Made by a program: the position numbers and the translations under genes. This document shows positions 34,292 to 43,239 of a DNA stretch of 64,000 nt, piece after piece (within the stretch, counting starts at the first letter, position 1; every line of letters begins with the position of its first letter). The notes beneath the pieces were generated by a model, which saw nothing but the letters and a program-made list of their open reading frames with translations, was not told the origin of the DNA and searched no databases. The stretch spans positions 620,001 through 684,000 of the forward strand of contig NZ_MOBX01000016.1 in NCBI RefSeq assembly GCF_003732425.1, written 5' to 3'. The DNA is from Pseudomonas fluorescens (GTDB lineage Bacteria > Pseudomonadota > Gammaproteobacteria > Pseudomonadales > Pseudomonadaceae).

Positions 34292-35405
34292 CGCTCGCAT
34301 TCTCCAGGCACCGCGCACCGGCATCGGCCATTACGTTGCCGAACTGGTCAACGCCTTGCGCAGCGAGCCAGATATTGACGTGACGTTGTTCCACGGCTGG
34401 GGCTGGAGCTCGGCGCTGCCGGAAGCGGCCATGCCCGGTTACTCACGCCTGACGCCACTTTTTCGGCAGATTCCCGGGGCCTATCAGGCGCGCCGCTGGC
34501 TGGAGCAGAAACGCTTTGATCAGGGGCGCGCGCGAGGCATCGACCTCTATCACGAACCGAGCCTGTGGCCGCTGGCCTTCGACGGCCCGACCGTGATCAC
34601 CCTGCACGATCTGACTCACCTGCATTTCCCCGAGACCCAGCCCCCGGCACGACTCAAGGAGATCGAGCGCCGATTGGCTCAGGGTGTGCAACAGGCGCAG
34701 GTGATTCTCACCGACTCGCAAGCCATTGCCGACGAGGCCCAAGACTATTTCGGCCTGCCAGCCGAGCGTTTTGTGGTGGCGCCACTGGGCGTCGCCGAGC
34801 GCTTTCATCCGCGCGAAGCAAGCGCCATTGACGCGGTGCTCAAGGCGCACGCGGTGGCGGCGCGGGAATATTTCCTGTGTGTGGGCACGCTGGAACCGCG
34901 CAAGAATCTCGGCCTGGCCCTGCGCGCCCACGCCCTGTTACCCGAAGCCGTGCGCCAGCGCTTTCCGCTGCTGATCGTCGGCATGGCCGGGTGGCAGCGC
35001 GAACAGTTCAGCGAACCCTTGCGCCAGGCGCTGGCCAGCGGGCACGTGTGCCTGCTCGGTTATTTGCCCGACGAACAAGTGGCGCAACTGCTGGCCGGCG
35101 CCCGCGCGCTGATTTTTCCGTCGTTGTATGAAGGTTTTGGTCTGCCGGTACTGGAGGCCATGGCCAGCGGCACACCGGTGCTGCTCACGCGCTCTTCGGC
35201 AATGCCGGAAGTCGCGGGCGCAGCGGGCAACTATATTGAAGCTGACGATGCAGAAGGCCTGCGTGATGCGCTGAGCCGACTGATCGACGATCAAGTGCAT
35301 TGGCAGGCATGCCAAGAAGCCGGATTGCAGCAATCACGGCTTTTTTCCTGGGAACGTTGTGCACAGGCCACGGCCGGTGCCTATCGCCAGGCCATGGGAG
35401 GTTGA
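34275..35405 (+). CDS. wbpY: A-band polysaccharide glycosyltransferase WbpY
   Basis: A 376-residue GT4 enzyme. The N-terminus MRIALNARILQAPRTGIGHY is typical of rhamnosyl and mannosyl transferases, and the donor site reads VGTLEPRKNLGLALRAHALL then FPSLYEGFGLPVLEAMASG. The ATG at 34275 starts within the last 17 bases of wbpX. WbpY is thought to add the first or second set of D-rhamnose residues; the exact linkage is not readable here. Confidence 0.86.
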   Translation: MRIALNARILQAPRTGIGHYVAELVNALRSEPDIDVTLFHGWGWSSALPEAAMPGYSRLTPLFRQIPGAYQARRWLEQKRFDQGRARGIDLYHEPSLWPLAFDGPTVITLHDLTHLHFPETQPPARLKEIERRLAQGVQQAQVILTDSQAIADEAQDYFGLPAERFVVAPLGVAERFHPREASAIDAVLKAHAVAAREYFLCVGTLEPRKNLGLALRAHALLPEAVRQRFPLLIVGMAGWQREQFSEPLRQALASGHVCLLGYLPDEQVAQLLAGARALIFPSLYEGFGLPVLEAMASGTPVLLTRSSAMPEVAGAAGNYIEADDAEGLRDALSRLIDDQVHWQACQEAGLQQSRLFSWERCAQATAGAYRQAMGG

Positions 35406-36536
35406 ATGCGAGTTCTTCATTTTTTCAAGACGTACCTGCCTGACTCGGTCGGCGGCATTGAGCAAGTGATCTTCCAACTCTGCGAAAGCGGCGCCCAGCA
35501 CGGCATCGACGGCCAGGTGCTGACGCTCAGCGCCGACCCCAATCCCCCTGTGGTGCAACTCGGTCAGCACGAAGTGCACCGGGCCAAACTCGATATTCAA
35601 TTCGCCTCCACCGGTTTTTCCTGGAGCGTGTTCAAACAGTTTCGCGAAATGGCGGCCGAGGCGGATGTGGTCAACTACCACTTCCCGTGGCCATTCATGG
35701 ACCTGGTGCACTTCGCCAGCGCGACGAATAAACCGAGTGTGGTGACTTATCACTCGGACATCATTCGCCAGAAGCACCTGCTCAAACTCTATCGCCCGTT
35801 GATGAACCGCTTCCTCGCCAGCGCCGACCGCATCGTTGCCGCTTCGCCAAACTACCTGCACACCAGCGATGTGCTGCAGCAGTTTCAGAACAAGACCCGG
35901 GTGATTCCCTACGGTTTGAACAAGGCCGGTTATCCACAGCCGGACACCGAGCGGATGAACCGCTGGCGCCAGCAACTTGGGGATAAGTTTTTCCTGTTTG
36001 TCGGGGTGATGCGCTATTACAAAGGCCTGCACATCCTGCTCGATGCCCTGAAAGACGTGGACTACCCCGTGGTCATTGTCGGCGCCGGGCCGCTGGAACT
36101 GGAACTGCACGCTCAGGCGCAGGCGCTGGGCCTGCGCAACATTCATTTCCTCGGGCGCCTGGGTGACGAGGACAAGGTCGCGCTGTTGCAACTGAGCTAC
36201 GCCATCGTCTTCCCGTCGCACCTGCGCTCGGAAGCCTTTGGCATTTCCTTGCTGGAAGGTGCGATGTACGGCAAGCCGATGATTTCCAGCGAGATTGGCA
36301 CTGGTACCAGCTACATCAATATCCACAACGAAACCGGCCTTGTAGTACCACCGAGTCATCCACAGGCGTTTCGCGAGGCGATGCGCACGCTGTGGGAAGA
36401 CCCGGTGCGCGCCGCCGCCATGGGTGTCAAAGCTGAAGCGCGCTATCGGCAGTTATTCACAGCCGATGACATGGGCCGCAAGTGGACGGAGCTGTATCAG
36501 GAATTGCTGGAAGAGAAATCTTTGTCCTACGCCTGA
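35406..36536 (+). CDS. wbpZ: A-band polysaccharide glycosyltransferase WbpZ
   Basis: A 376-residue GT4 enzyme with an N-terminal MRVLHFFKTYLPDSVGGIEQ and a donor-site region reading VGVMRYYKGLHILLDAL and FPSHLRSEAFGISLLEGAMYG. It begins directly after the wbpY stop and is the last gene of the operon; the long inverted repeat at 36560-36644 follows 23 bases later. WbpZ homologues are believed to start D-rhamnan assembly on the lipid carrier. Confidence 0.87.
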   Translation: MRVLHFFKTYLPDSVGGIEQVIFQLCESGAQHGIDGQVLTLSADPNPPVVQLGQHEVHRAKLDIQFASTGFSWSVFKQFREMAAEADVVNYHFPWPFMDLVHFASATNKPSVVTYHSDIIRQKHLLKLYRPLMNRFLASADRIVAASPNYLHTSDVLQQFQNKTRVIPYGLNKAGYPQPDTERMNRWRQQLGDKFFLFVGVMRYYKGLHILLDALKDVDYPVVIVGAGPLELELHAQAQALGLRNIHFLGRLGDEDKVALLQLSYAIVFPSHLRSEAFGISLLEGAMYGKPMISSEIGTGTSYINIHNETGLVVPPSHPQAFREAMRTLWEDPVRAAAMGVKAEARYRQLFTADDMGRKWTELYQELLEEKSLSYA

Positions 36537-36559
36537 GCGTGGGTTGAACACCGATCCCC

Positions 36560-36644
36560 TGTAGGAGCTGCCGAAGGCTGCGATCTTTTGATCTTGTTTT
36601 TAAAAATCAAAATCAAAAGATCGCAGCCTTCGGCAGCTCCTACA
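36560..36644. repeat. Perfect 33-base inverted repeat
   Basis: Arms at 36560-36592 and 36612-36644 are exact inverse copies (starting TGTAGGAGCTGCCGAAGGCT) around a 19-base AT-rich loop. It separates the convergent wbpZ and oxidoreductase genes and can form a very strong hairpin that would end or protect transcripts from both sides. Same family as 22174-22270. Confidence 0.9.
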
Positions 36645-36655
36645 TCGGTTGAGCA

Positions 36656-38686
36656 TTACAGGTCTAATACCAACGGTTGTGAGCTTTGTGCCGGAACCGC
36701 GCAGCAGATCAGCACATGCCCCGCTTCCGGAACGTCCGCCGGCACCTGTGGATAATTCACCGCGCCACTGACCAGCCGGGTCTTGCAGGTACCGCACGAA
36801 CCGCCGCGGCAACTGAACTCCGGGCGTAATCCGCGGCTTTCCGCCAGCTCCAGCAAACTGCCGCCATCGGGCTGCCAGCGCGCCTCTTTCGCCGAGCGCT
36901 CGAACACCACCGGAACCGAGGTGGTTGCTGCGGGCGGTTGTTCGATCACGATCGCGTCCGGATCGGCCTGACGTTTCAGGGTCGACGGGCCAAAGGTTTC
37001 CGCATGAATCTGCGCGTCGCGCACATCCAGTTCGCGCAAGGTGTCGTACAAGCCTTGGGTGAAACCACCGGGGCCGCAGAGGAAAAAGTCGAGCTGATCG
37101 AAATCTTCGGCATCCAGCAGGTTCCTCAGCACCGCGCCGTCGATGCGCCCATGTACATCAAAATCCTCGCCCTCTTGCAGATCCGCTTCCGGCTGGCTGA
37201 GCAGACGCAGGACCCGCACAGCGTCGCCCGCAGTTTCGAGCAACCGATCCAACTCCTTGCGAAACGGCTGGTCCGCCAGACTGCGTGAACTCTGCAGCAA
37301 CAACGTCGGACGAATCCCCCGCGTGCGTAAGCCCTGGTACACCACTTCGCGCAGCATCGACAGCAACGGCGTGATGCCGACCCCGGCGGCCAACAGCACC
37401 AACGGCCTGCGCTCCAGCGGCGCGACAGTGAAATGCCCTTGCGGTGCCCGCGCCTCAAGTACATCGCCGACGTGAATCTGCTCATGCAGATGCGAGGAAA
37501 TCAGCCCTTCACGTTTGACGCTGATCCGGTAGAAACCATCCGACGGCGCACTCGAAAGGCTGTAGGTGCGAATGTGCACCTTACCGTCGAGGGTGAAACG
37601 CAGCGGCAGATGCTGGCCGGCGAGAAATACCGGCAAACCGGCGCCATCGGTCGGCTCCAGATAAATCGAGCGGATGTTACGGCTCTCCGCTTCGATCCTC
37701 GCCACGCGCAACGGCCGCCATTGATTACCCAGAGCCTGCGCCTGCAAACGCGCGTCGGCTTCGGCCCAGTTACCGGTCAACAGACTGGTCGGCGACATGC
37801 CGTCGAAGCGCCAGCGCAACGCCAGAGCTGCCGGACGCCGCACCAGTTTCTCCACCTCAAATGTCCACAGCCGTTCCGCGCCCTGAAAGGCTTCGATCTG
37901 CGGATCATCGAGAAGGATCTCGGTACGCCCGCTGAGTTGCAGCAGATCGCCTGTGGAAAAGTCGATGAACAGCAAGCCGGCCCTGGGATTGAGCAGCAGA
38001 TTGCCGAGGGTGTTGAAATGCAGGTTGCCGGCGAAATCAGGGATGGTCAGACGATTGCCTTCCACGCGGACGAAACCGGCCTGACCACCCCGGTGGGAAA
38101 CATCCACCGCACGCTGGCCGTCGACATCGACATAACTGGCGACGAAGAACGTATCGGCGCCAGTGATCAGCGCGATGGCTGCGTCATCGAGGCCGTTCAG
38201 ATGCTCGGCCGGGCGTGTCTGCGGATCCGTCAGCGGCACCCGCTGAAACTGGCGCAGTTGAATGTATTGCGGGCAGTTGCCGAAGGCCTGATCCACGCTC
38301 ACGTCAAAACCATCAGCGCTCAGATTGCCGACATGGCCATTGAGGCGATTGCGCCGGCGGGTGTGTAACTCGATGCCAAGCAAACCGATCGGCTCGCCGT
38401 CACGCAGTTGCGCCGGATCATCGGCAGCAGGCTGGCTGGCGAAATGCAGATGCTCGGGATCCGGCGACCGGGCGAACCCCGGCGCACCTTCGAGCACACT
38501 GGCCCACGGCCGCCCCTGCGCATCGACTGCGCCGTACAGCATGAAAGGCAATTGCTGATAGAACTCACGGTGCTGATCCGGCATCCAGGTGCGAATCACC
38601 TTACGCCCGAAGGCTTCCATGCGTTCGGCAACGCCGACATGGGCCTGCAATTGCTGTTCGCCAGCGTGCCACGGTGAACGTTCCAT
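36656..38686 (-). CDS. Three-domain PNPOx-like / ferredoxin reductase / 2Fe-2S oxidoreductase
   Basis: A 676-residue fusion. Residues 1 to about 310 resemble the FMN-binding split-barrel (pyridoxamine phosphate oxidase-like) fold. Residues from about 335 to 570 form an FAD/NAD(P)H reductase domain, with the flavin motif RTYSLSSAP and LLAAGVGITPLLSMLRE. The C-terminus is a plant-type ferredoxin domain with CRGGSCGTCK and a fourth Cys in LICCAV. It probably moves electrons from NAD(P)H to an unknown acceptor. GTG at 38689 and ATG at 38686 are adjacent; ATG has better spacing from GAGAGG. Substrate unknown. Confidence 0.82.
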   Translation of the reverse strand: MERSPWHAGEQQLQAHVGVAERMEAFGRKVIRTWMPDQHREFYQQLPFMLYGAVDAQGRPWASVLEGAPGFARSPDPEHLHFASQPAADDPAQLRDGEPIGLLGIELHTRRRNRLNGHVGNLSADGFDVSVDQAFGNCPQYIQLRQFQRVPLTDPQTRPAEHLNGLDDAAIALITGADTFFVASYVDVDGQRAVDVSHRGGQAGFVRVEGNRLTIPDFAGNLHFNTLGNLLLNPRAGLLFIDFSTGDLLQLSGRTEILLDDPQIEAFQGAERLWTFEVEKLVRRPAALALRWRFDGMSPTSLLTGNWAEADARLQAQALGNQWRPLRVARIEAESRNIRSIYLEPTDGAGLPVFLAGQHLPLRFTLDGKVHIRTYSLSSAPSDGFYRISVKREGLISSHLHEQIHVGDVLEARAPQGHFTVAPLERRPLVLLAAGVGITPLLSMLREVVYQGLRTRGIRPTLLLQSSRSLADQPFRKELDRLLETAGDAVRVLRLLSQPEADLQEGEDFDVHGRIDGAVLRNLLDAEDFDQLDFFLCGPGGFTQGLYDTLRELDVRDAQIHAETFGPSTLKRQADPDAIVIEQPPAATTSVPVVFERSAKEARWQPDGGSLLELAESRGLRPEFSCRGGSCGTCKTRLVSGAVNYPQVPADVPEAGHVLICCAVPAQSSQPLVLDL

Positions 38687-38731
38687 CACGACCTCTCCCC
38701 TGCACCGTCGGCACAGTGTGGATTGCGAAAA

Positions 38732-39358
38732 TCAGGCAGTGGTTTGCAGACCGGCCACCGTACGCGGCATGCCGACGAAACCAGGTAAGGCTTCAACCCG
38801 GGCCAGCCAGGCGCGGACGTTGCCGTAGTCGTCCAGCGACACGTTGCCTTCCGGTGCATGGGCGATGTAACTGTAGGCCGAAACGTCGGCAATGCTCGGC
38901 TCGTCGCCGGCCAGGTACGCGGTTTTGCCCAACTCGATGTCCATCACCTTGAGCAGGTTATGCGCCCGGGTAATCGCTTCTTCAGCATTCAACTGTGCGC
39001 CAAATACCGTGACCAATCGTGCAGCAGCAGGTCCGAAGGCAATCGGCCCGGCAGCGGCCGACAACCAGCGCTGCACCCGTGCCGCACCGACCGGATCGGT
39101 TGGCAACCAACGGCCGTGGCCGTATTTCTGCGCCAGGTACACCAGAATCGCGTTGGAATCGGCCAGCACCACGCCGCCGTCGTCAATCGCCGGTACCTGG
39201 CCAAAACTGTTGATCGCCAGATACGCCGGCTGCTTGTGCTCACCCTTGGCCAGATCAACGAAGATCAGCTCGGTCGGCAGTTGCAGCAGGGACAACATCA
39301 GCTCGACACGGTGGGCGTGGCCGGAACGTGGAAAGTTGTAGAGTTTGATCGCTTGCAT
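38732..39358 (-). CDS. Glutathione S-transferase family protein
   Basis: A 208-residue GST. The thioredoxin-like N-terminal domain (residues 1-80: AIKLYNFPRSGHAHRVELML, and VPAIDDGGVVLADSNAILVYL with the glutathione-binding cis-Pro) is followed by the all-helical C-terminal domain. It is encoded 45 bases upstream of the three-domain oxidoreductase gene, possibly in one operon. The LysR-type gene at 39464-40390 is on the same strand 105 bases away and may regulate it. Substrate unknown. Confidence 0.88.
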   Translation of the reverse strand: MQAIKLYNFPRSGHAHRVELMLSLLQLPTELIFVDLAKGEHKQPAYLAINSFGQVPAIDDGGVVLADSNAILVYLAQKYGHGRWLPTDPVGAARVQRWLSAAAGPIAFGPAAARLVTVFGAQLNAEEAITRAHNLLKVMDIELGKTAYLAGDEPSIADVSAYSYIAHAPEGNVSLDDYGNVRAWLARVEALPGFVGMPRTVAGLQTTA

Positions 39359-39463
39359 GGTCGACTCCGCTGAACAGGGGCGCCGCTGCGGGAATGAGAG
39401 CGCCGATGGAGGCCATCTTCCCCTTAGCGCGAAAAGAACAGAATCACCAGCAACTGCAATCGA

Positions 39464-40390
39464 TTATTTCATTGGATGCAATAACGCGGCGCCTTTCAAA
39501 GCAGGATGTTCGCGCAAGGCCTTGGCGGTGAAATCGACAAAACTGCGAATCCGCGCTGGCGCCTTGCGCCCGCCCTGATACACCACGTGGATCGGCAATG
39601 GCGGCAGTTCGAATTCAGCGAGGACGATTTCCAGCTCACCGGTGGCGATTTTGCTCGCCACTTGATAGGACAACACCCGAGTCAAGCCCAGCCCCATGCA
39701 GGCTGCGGTAATCGCTGCCTGATTGGCGGTCACGATCAGACGCGGCTCAGGACGCACGCTGAGCGCTTCGCCAGCGTCGATAAACGGCCAACTGCGTTGC
39801 TGGCCAATTGCTGAAGTCGCCACCACTGGCGCGCCCGCCAACGCATGGGGATGAGCCGGTCGGCCATACCTGGCGAAGTAGTCCGGCGAGCCGCAAATGA
39901 CCCGACGCACCTCACCCACACGAACAGCATGCTGACTGCTGTCCGGCAGATCACCGATGCGCACCGCGACATCGATGCCCTCCTCGACCATGTTGACGAT
40001 CCGATCGACCAGCACCGCGTTGATCGTGACGTCCGGATACTGCGCGAGATAACGCGCCATCAGCGGCGTCACAAACAAATCACCGAACAACACCGGCGCC
40101 GTGACCGTCAGTTGTCCACGCGGCTCGGCATGACTGCCCGCCGCCGAATCCTCCGCCTCCTGCACCTCTGCGAGAATCCGCCGACAGTCTTCCAGATATC
40201 GCTGCCCGGCTTCGCTCAAATGCACACTGCGCGTAGTACGAATCAGCAACTGCGTACCGATGCGCTGCTCCAGCGCCGCCACCGCTCGCGTGACGCTGGC
40301 CGCCGACAGACCCAGACGTCGCGCGGCAGAGGAGAAGCCTTGCTCCTGGGCGACGGTGGTGAAGATGTGCATTTCCTGGAAGCGATCCAT
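39464..40390 (-). CDS. LysR family transcriptional regulator
   Basis: A 308-residue LTTR with an N-terminal winged helix (FQEMHIFTTVAQEQGFSSAA, then RRLGLSAASVTRAVAALEQRIG) and a C-terminal periplasmic-binding-like effector domain. The ATG at 40390 follows GAGGGG; the longer frame would start with TTG four codons earlier. It belongs to the CrgA/AaeR-like subgroup by its MDRFQEM opening. The target is probably the downstream GST and oxidoreductase genes, but they are co-oriented rather than divergent, so this is weak. Confidence 0.88.
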   Translation of the reverse strand: MDRFQEMHIFTTVAQEQGFSSAARRLGLSAASVTRAVAALEQRIGTQLLIRTTRSVHLSEAGQRYLEDCRRILAEVQEAEDSAAGSHAEPRGQLTVTAPVLFGDLFVTPLMARYLAQYPDVTINAVLVDRIVNMVEEGIDVAVRIGDLPDSSQHAVRVGEVRRVICGSPDYFARYGRPAHPHALAGAPVVATSAIGQQRSWPFIDAGEALSVRPEPRLIVTANQAAITAACMGLGLTRVLSYQVASKIATGELEIVLAEFELPPLPIHVVYQGGRKAPARIRSFVDFTAKALREHPALKGAALLHPMK

Positions 40391-40411
40391 GGTGCCCCTC
40401 AAGTCAGATAC

Positions 40412-40441
40412 AAAAATCGCAGCCGAAGCTGCGATTTTTTT
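40412..40441. terminator. Bidirectional intrinsic terminator
   Basis: Perfect 12-base stem AAAAATCGCAGC / GCTGCGATTTTT with a CGAA loop and U-tracts on both strands. It lies 25 bases past the glmS stop and just ahead of the LysR gene, so it ends the glmR-glmS transcript. Confidence 0.85.
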
Positions 40442-40465
40442 GTGCCGATATCAGCTGTGGATAAC

Positions 40466-42298
40466 TTATTCCACCGTCACCGACTTCGCCAGGTTACGCG
40501 GTTGATCGACGTCCGTGCCTTTGAGTACCGCCACGTAGTACGACAGCAACTGCAGCGGGATCGTGTAGAGGATCGGCGAGAGAATGTCGTGGATATGCGG
40601 CATCTGCACCACGTGGGTGCCTTCGCCGTTAGTCATCCCGGCTTTTTCGTCGGCGAACACGATCAGTTCGCCGCCACGGGCGCGGACTTCCTGCAGGTTG
40701 GATTTGAGCTTTTCCAGCAGTTCGTTGTTCGGCGCGACGGTAACCACCGGCATGTCGTTATCCACAAGTGCGAGCGGGCCGTGTTTCAGTTCACCGGCCG
40801 GGTAAGCCTCGGCGTGGATGTAGGAGATTTCCTTGAGTTTCAGGGCACCTTCCATCGCCACCGGGAATTGCGCGCCACGACCGAGGAACAGGGTGTGGTT
40901 CTTCTCGGCAAACAGCTCGGCGATTTTTTCCACGGTGCTGTCCATGGCCAGCGCTTCGCCGAGGCGGGTTGGCAGACGACGCAGTTCTTCAACCAGACGT
41001 GCTTCAACGCCGTCGGCCAACGTGCCGCGCACCTGACCCAGCGACAGGGTCAGCAGCAGTAGACCAACCAATTGCGTGGTGAACGCTTTGGTCGAGGCCA
41101 CGCCGATTTCGCGGCCGGCCTGGGTCAACAGGGTCAGGTCGGATTCGCGTACCAGCGAGCTGATACCGACGTTGCAGATCGCCAGGCTGGCGAGAAAACC
41201 CAGCTCCTTGGCGTTGCGCAGTGCAGCCAGGGTGTCAGCGGTTTCGCCGGACTGCGAGATGGTCACGAACAAGGTGTCCGGCTGCACCACCACTTTGCGG
41301 TAGCGGAATTCGCTGGCGACTTCGACCTGGCATGGGATGCCGGCCAGTTCTTCGAGCCAGTAACGGGCGACCATGCCGGCGTGATAACTGGTACCACAGG
41401 CGACGATCTGCACATTGCGCACCTTGGCGAACAGTTCAGCGGCTTGTGGGCCGAACGCTTGCACCAGCACCTGATCGTTGCTCAGGCGACCTTCGAGGGT
41501 GCGCTGAACCACCGCCGGTTGCTCGTGGATTTCCTTGAGCATGTAGTGGCGAAACTCGCCCTTGTCGGCCGCTTCGGCACCATCGCTGTACTGCACGGTC
41601 TGGCGCTCGACGGCGTTGCCGTTAATGTCCCAGATTTGCACGTTATCGCGACGAATCTCGGCGATATCGCCCTCTTCCAGGTACATGAAGCGGTCAGTGA
41701 CCTGACGCAGGGCCAACTGGTCGGAGGCAAGGAAGTTCTCGCCCAGACCCAGACCAATCACCAGCGGGCTACCACTGCGCGCGGCAACCAGACGATCCGG
41801 TTGTTTGGCGTTGATCACGGCCAGGCCGTAAGCACCATGCAGTTCTTTGACGGTGGCTTTCAGCGCGACGGTCAGGTCCGGCTGATCCTTGAGTTTGTGG
41901 CTGAGCAGGTGGGCGATGACTTCGGTGTCGGTGTCCGATGTAAACACGTAACCCAGCGCTTTCAGTTGTTCACGCAGGGCTTCATGGTTTTCGATGATGC
42001 CGTTGTGCACCACCGCGATATCGCCGGAAAAATGCGGGTGGGCGTTACGTTCGCACGGTGCGCCGTGAGTAGCCCAACGGGTGTGGGCAATGCCGAGACG
42101 GCCGACCAGCGGGTGTTCGGCCAGCGCCGCATCGAGTTCGCTGACCTTGCCCGGACGACGCATGCGCTCAAGGGTTTCGTCGTTGGTGAAGACCGCCACA
42201 CCGGCGCTGTCATAGCCGCGGTATTCAAGGCGCTTGAGGCCTTCGAGCAGGATGGCGGTGATATTACGTTCAGCAACTGCGCCGACAATTCCACACAT
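40466..42298 (-). CDS. glmS: Glucosamine-6-phosphate synthase (isomerising)
   Basis: A 610-residue amidotransferase making glucosamine-6-phosphate from fructose-6-phosphate and glutamine, the first step toward UDP-GlcNAc. The Cys nucleophile is exposed at residue 2 (MCGIVGAVAERN). The N-terminal glutaminase domain (1 to about 240) precedes two SIS isomerase domains and ends with the conserved LAKSVTVE. The ATG at 42298 is required to place Cys2. It lies 2 bases downstream of the DeoR-type regulator gene, so both are co-transcribed. Confidence 0.97.
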   Translation of the reverse strand: MCGIVGAVAERNITAILLEGLKRLEYRGYDSAGVAVFTNDETLERMRRPGKVSELDAALAEHPLVGRLGIAHTRWATHGAPCERNAHPHFSGDIAVVHNGIIENHEALREQLKALGYVFTSDTDTEVIAHLLSHKLKDQPDLTVALKATVKELHGAYGLAVINAKQPDRLVAARSGSPLVIGLGLGENFLASDQLALRQVTDRFMYLEEGDIAEIRRDNVQIWDINGNAVERQTVQYSDGAEAADKGEFRHYMLKEIHEQPAVVQRTLEGRLSNDQVLVQAFGPQAAELFAKVRNVQIVACGTSYHAGMVARYWLEELAGIPCQVEVASEFRYRKVVVQPDTLFVTISQSGETADTLAALRNAKELGFLASLAICNVGISSLVRESDLTLLTQAGREIGVASTKAFTTQLVGLLLLTLSLGQVRGTLADGVEARLVEELRRLPTRLGEALAMDSTVEKIAELFAEKNHTLFLGRGAQFPVAMEGALKLKEISYIHAEAYPAGELKHGPLALVDNDMPVVTVAPNNELLEKLKSNLQEVRARGGELIVFADEKAGMTNGEGTHVVQMPHIHDILSPILYTIPLQLLSYYVAVLKGTDVDQPRNLAKSVTVE

Positions 42299-42300
42299 GT

Positions 42301-43077
42301 TTATTTCTCCTGACTGACAGCCGCGCAAATCACGGTGATACCGCGGGCCTGAATCTGATCGCGTGCATCGATAGGCAGGCGATCATCGGTGATGAGGGTA
42401 TGGACGCTGCTCCACGGCAGCTCCAGGTTGGGAATCTTGCGACCGATCTTGTCGGCCTCGACCATGACGATGACTTCCCGCGCCACTTCAGCCATGACCC
42501 GGCTCAGTCCCAGCAATTCATTGAAAGTCGTCGTGCCGCGCACCAGATCGATACCGTCTGCGCCAATGAACAACTGGTCGAAGTCGTAAGAGCGTAGTAC
42601 TTGCTCGGCGACCTGGCCCTGAAAGGATTCCGAATGCGGATCCCAGGTGCCACCGGTCATTAACAGCACCGGTTCGTGTTCGAGTTCGCTCAAGGCGTTG
42701 GCAACGTGCAGGGAATTGGTCATCACCACCAGACCGGGCTGCTGGCCAAGTTCCGGGATCATTGCGGCGGTGGTGCTGCCGCTGTCAATAATGATGCGCG
42801 CGTGCTCGCGGATGCGTTTCACCGCCGCGCGGGCAATCGCCTGTTTGTATTTGGAAACGCTCTGCGCAGTTTCCGCGACCAGCTCCTGCGGCATGGTGAT
42901 TGCCCCGCCATAGCGGCGCAGCAACAGACCATGACTTTCCAGCGCGGCGAGATCCTTGCGAATCGTAACTTCGGAGGTTTCGAAGCGCTTGGCCAGTTCA
43001 TCCACACTGACTTCGCCCTGCTCGTTGAGCAAAGCGAGGATGTTGTGGCGGCGTTGCGGCGTGTTGCGTTTCGACAT
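42301..43077 (-). CDS. glmR: DeoR/GlpR family regulator adjacent to glmS
   Basis: A 258-residue DeoR-family protein with an N-terminal helix-turn-helix (RRHNILALLNEQGEVSVDEL, then AKRFETSEVTIRKDL, residues 9-43) and a C-terminal sugar-phosphate sensor domain with IDSGSTTAAMIPEL and IGADGID. In Pseudomonas the gene beside glmS (PA5550 type) is called glmR. It likely senses an amino-sugar phosphate and controls glmS, from which it is separated by only 2 bases. Confidence 0.88.
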   Translation of the reverse strand: MSKRNTPQRRHNILALLNEQGEVSVDELAKRFETSEVTIRKDLAALESHGLLLRRYGGAITMPQELVAETAQSVSKYKQAIARAAVKRIREHARIIIDSGSTTAAMIPELGQQPGLVVMTNSLHVANALSELEHEPVLLMTGGTWDPHSESFQGQVAEQVLRSYDFDQLFIGADGIDLVRGTTTFNELLGLSRVMAEVAREVIVMVEADKIGRKIPNLELPWSSVHTLITDDRLPIDARDQIQARGITVICAAVSQEK

Positions 43078-43183
43078 GGCGACTTAAGTTTCGTTTCGAA
43101 AGATAACGGAAGCAATCAAAACCTATCGCCCCTAAATCGTCAAGCGGTCCCTCAAAAAAAATCGCACCCCCCAACAGTCCCGC

Positions 43184-43219
43184 GTAGGAGTTGCCGAAGG
43201 CTGCGATCTTTTGATCTTC
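43184..43219. repeat. Single arm of the GCTGCGATCTTTTGATC repeat family
   Basis: GTAGGAGTTGCCGAAGGCTG continuing into CGATCTTTTGATCTT matches one arm of the long inverted repeats at 22174 and 36560, without its partner. It lies between glmU and glmR, within the 162-base gap at 43078-43239, and is followed at once by a perfect DnaA 9-mer at 43230-43238. Confidence 0.7.
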
Positions 43220-43239
43220 AAAAAGCCTCTGTGGATAAC

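Noticed and set aside
22264..36536. A-band locus as a recently acquired island
   Set aside because: Base composition and codon use look like the surroundings, gene order matches P. aeruginosa, and no integrase, tRNA or insertion sequence is present.
40412..42298. glmS ribozyme or riboswitch
   Set aside because: The glmS ribozyme lies in 5' leaders of Gram-positive genes. Here glmS follows glmR by 2 bases, so there is no leader to hold one.
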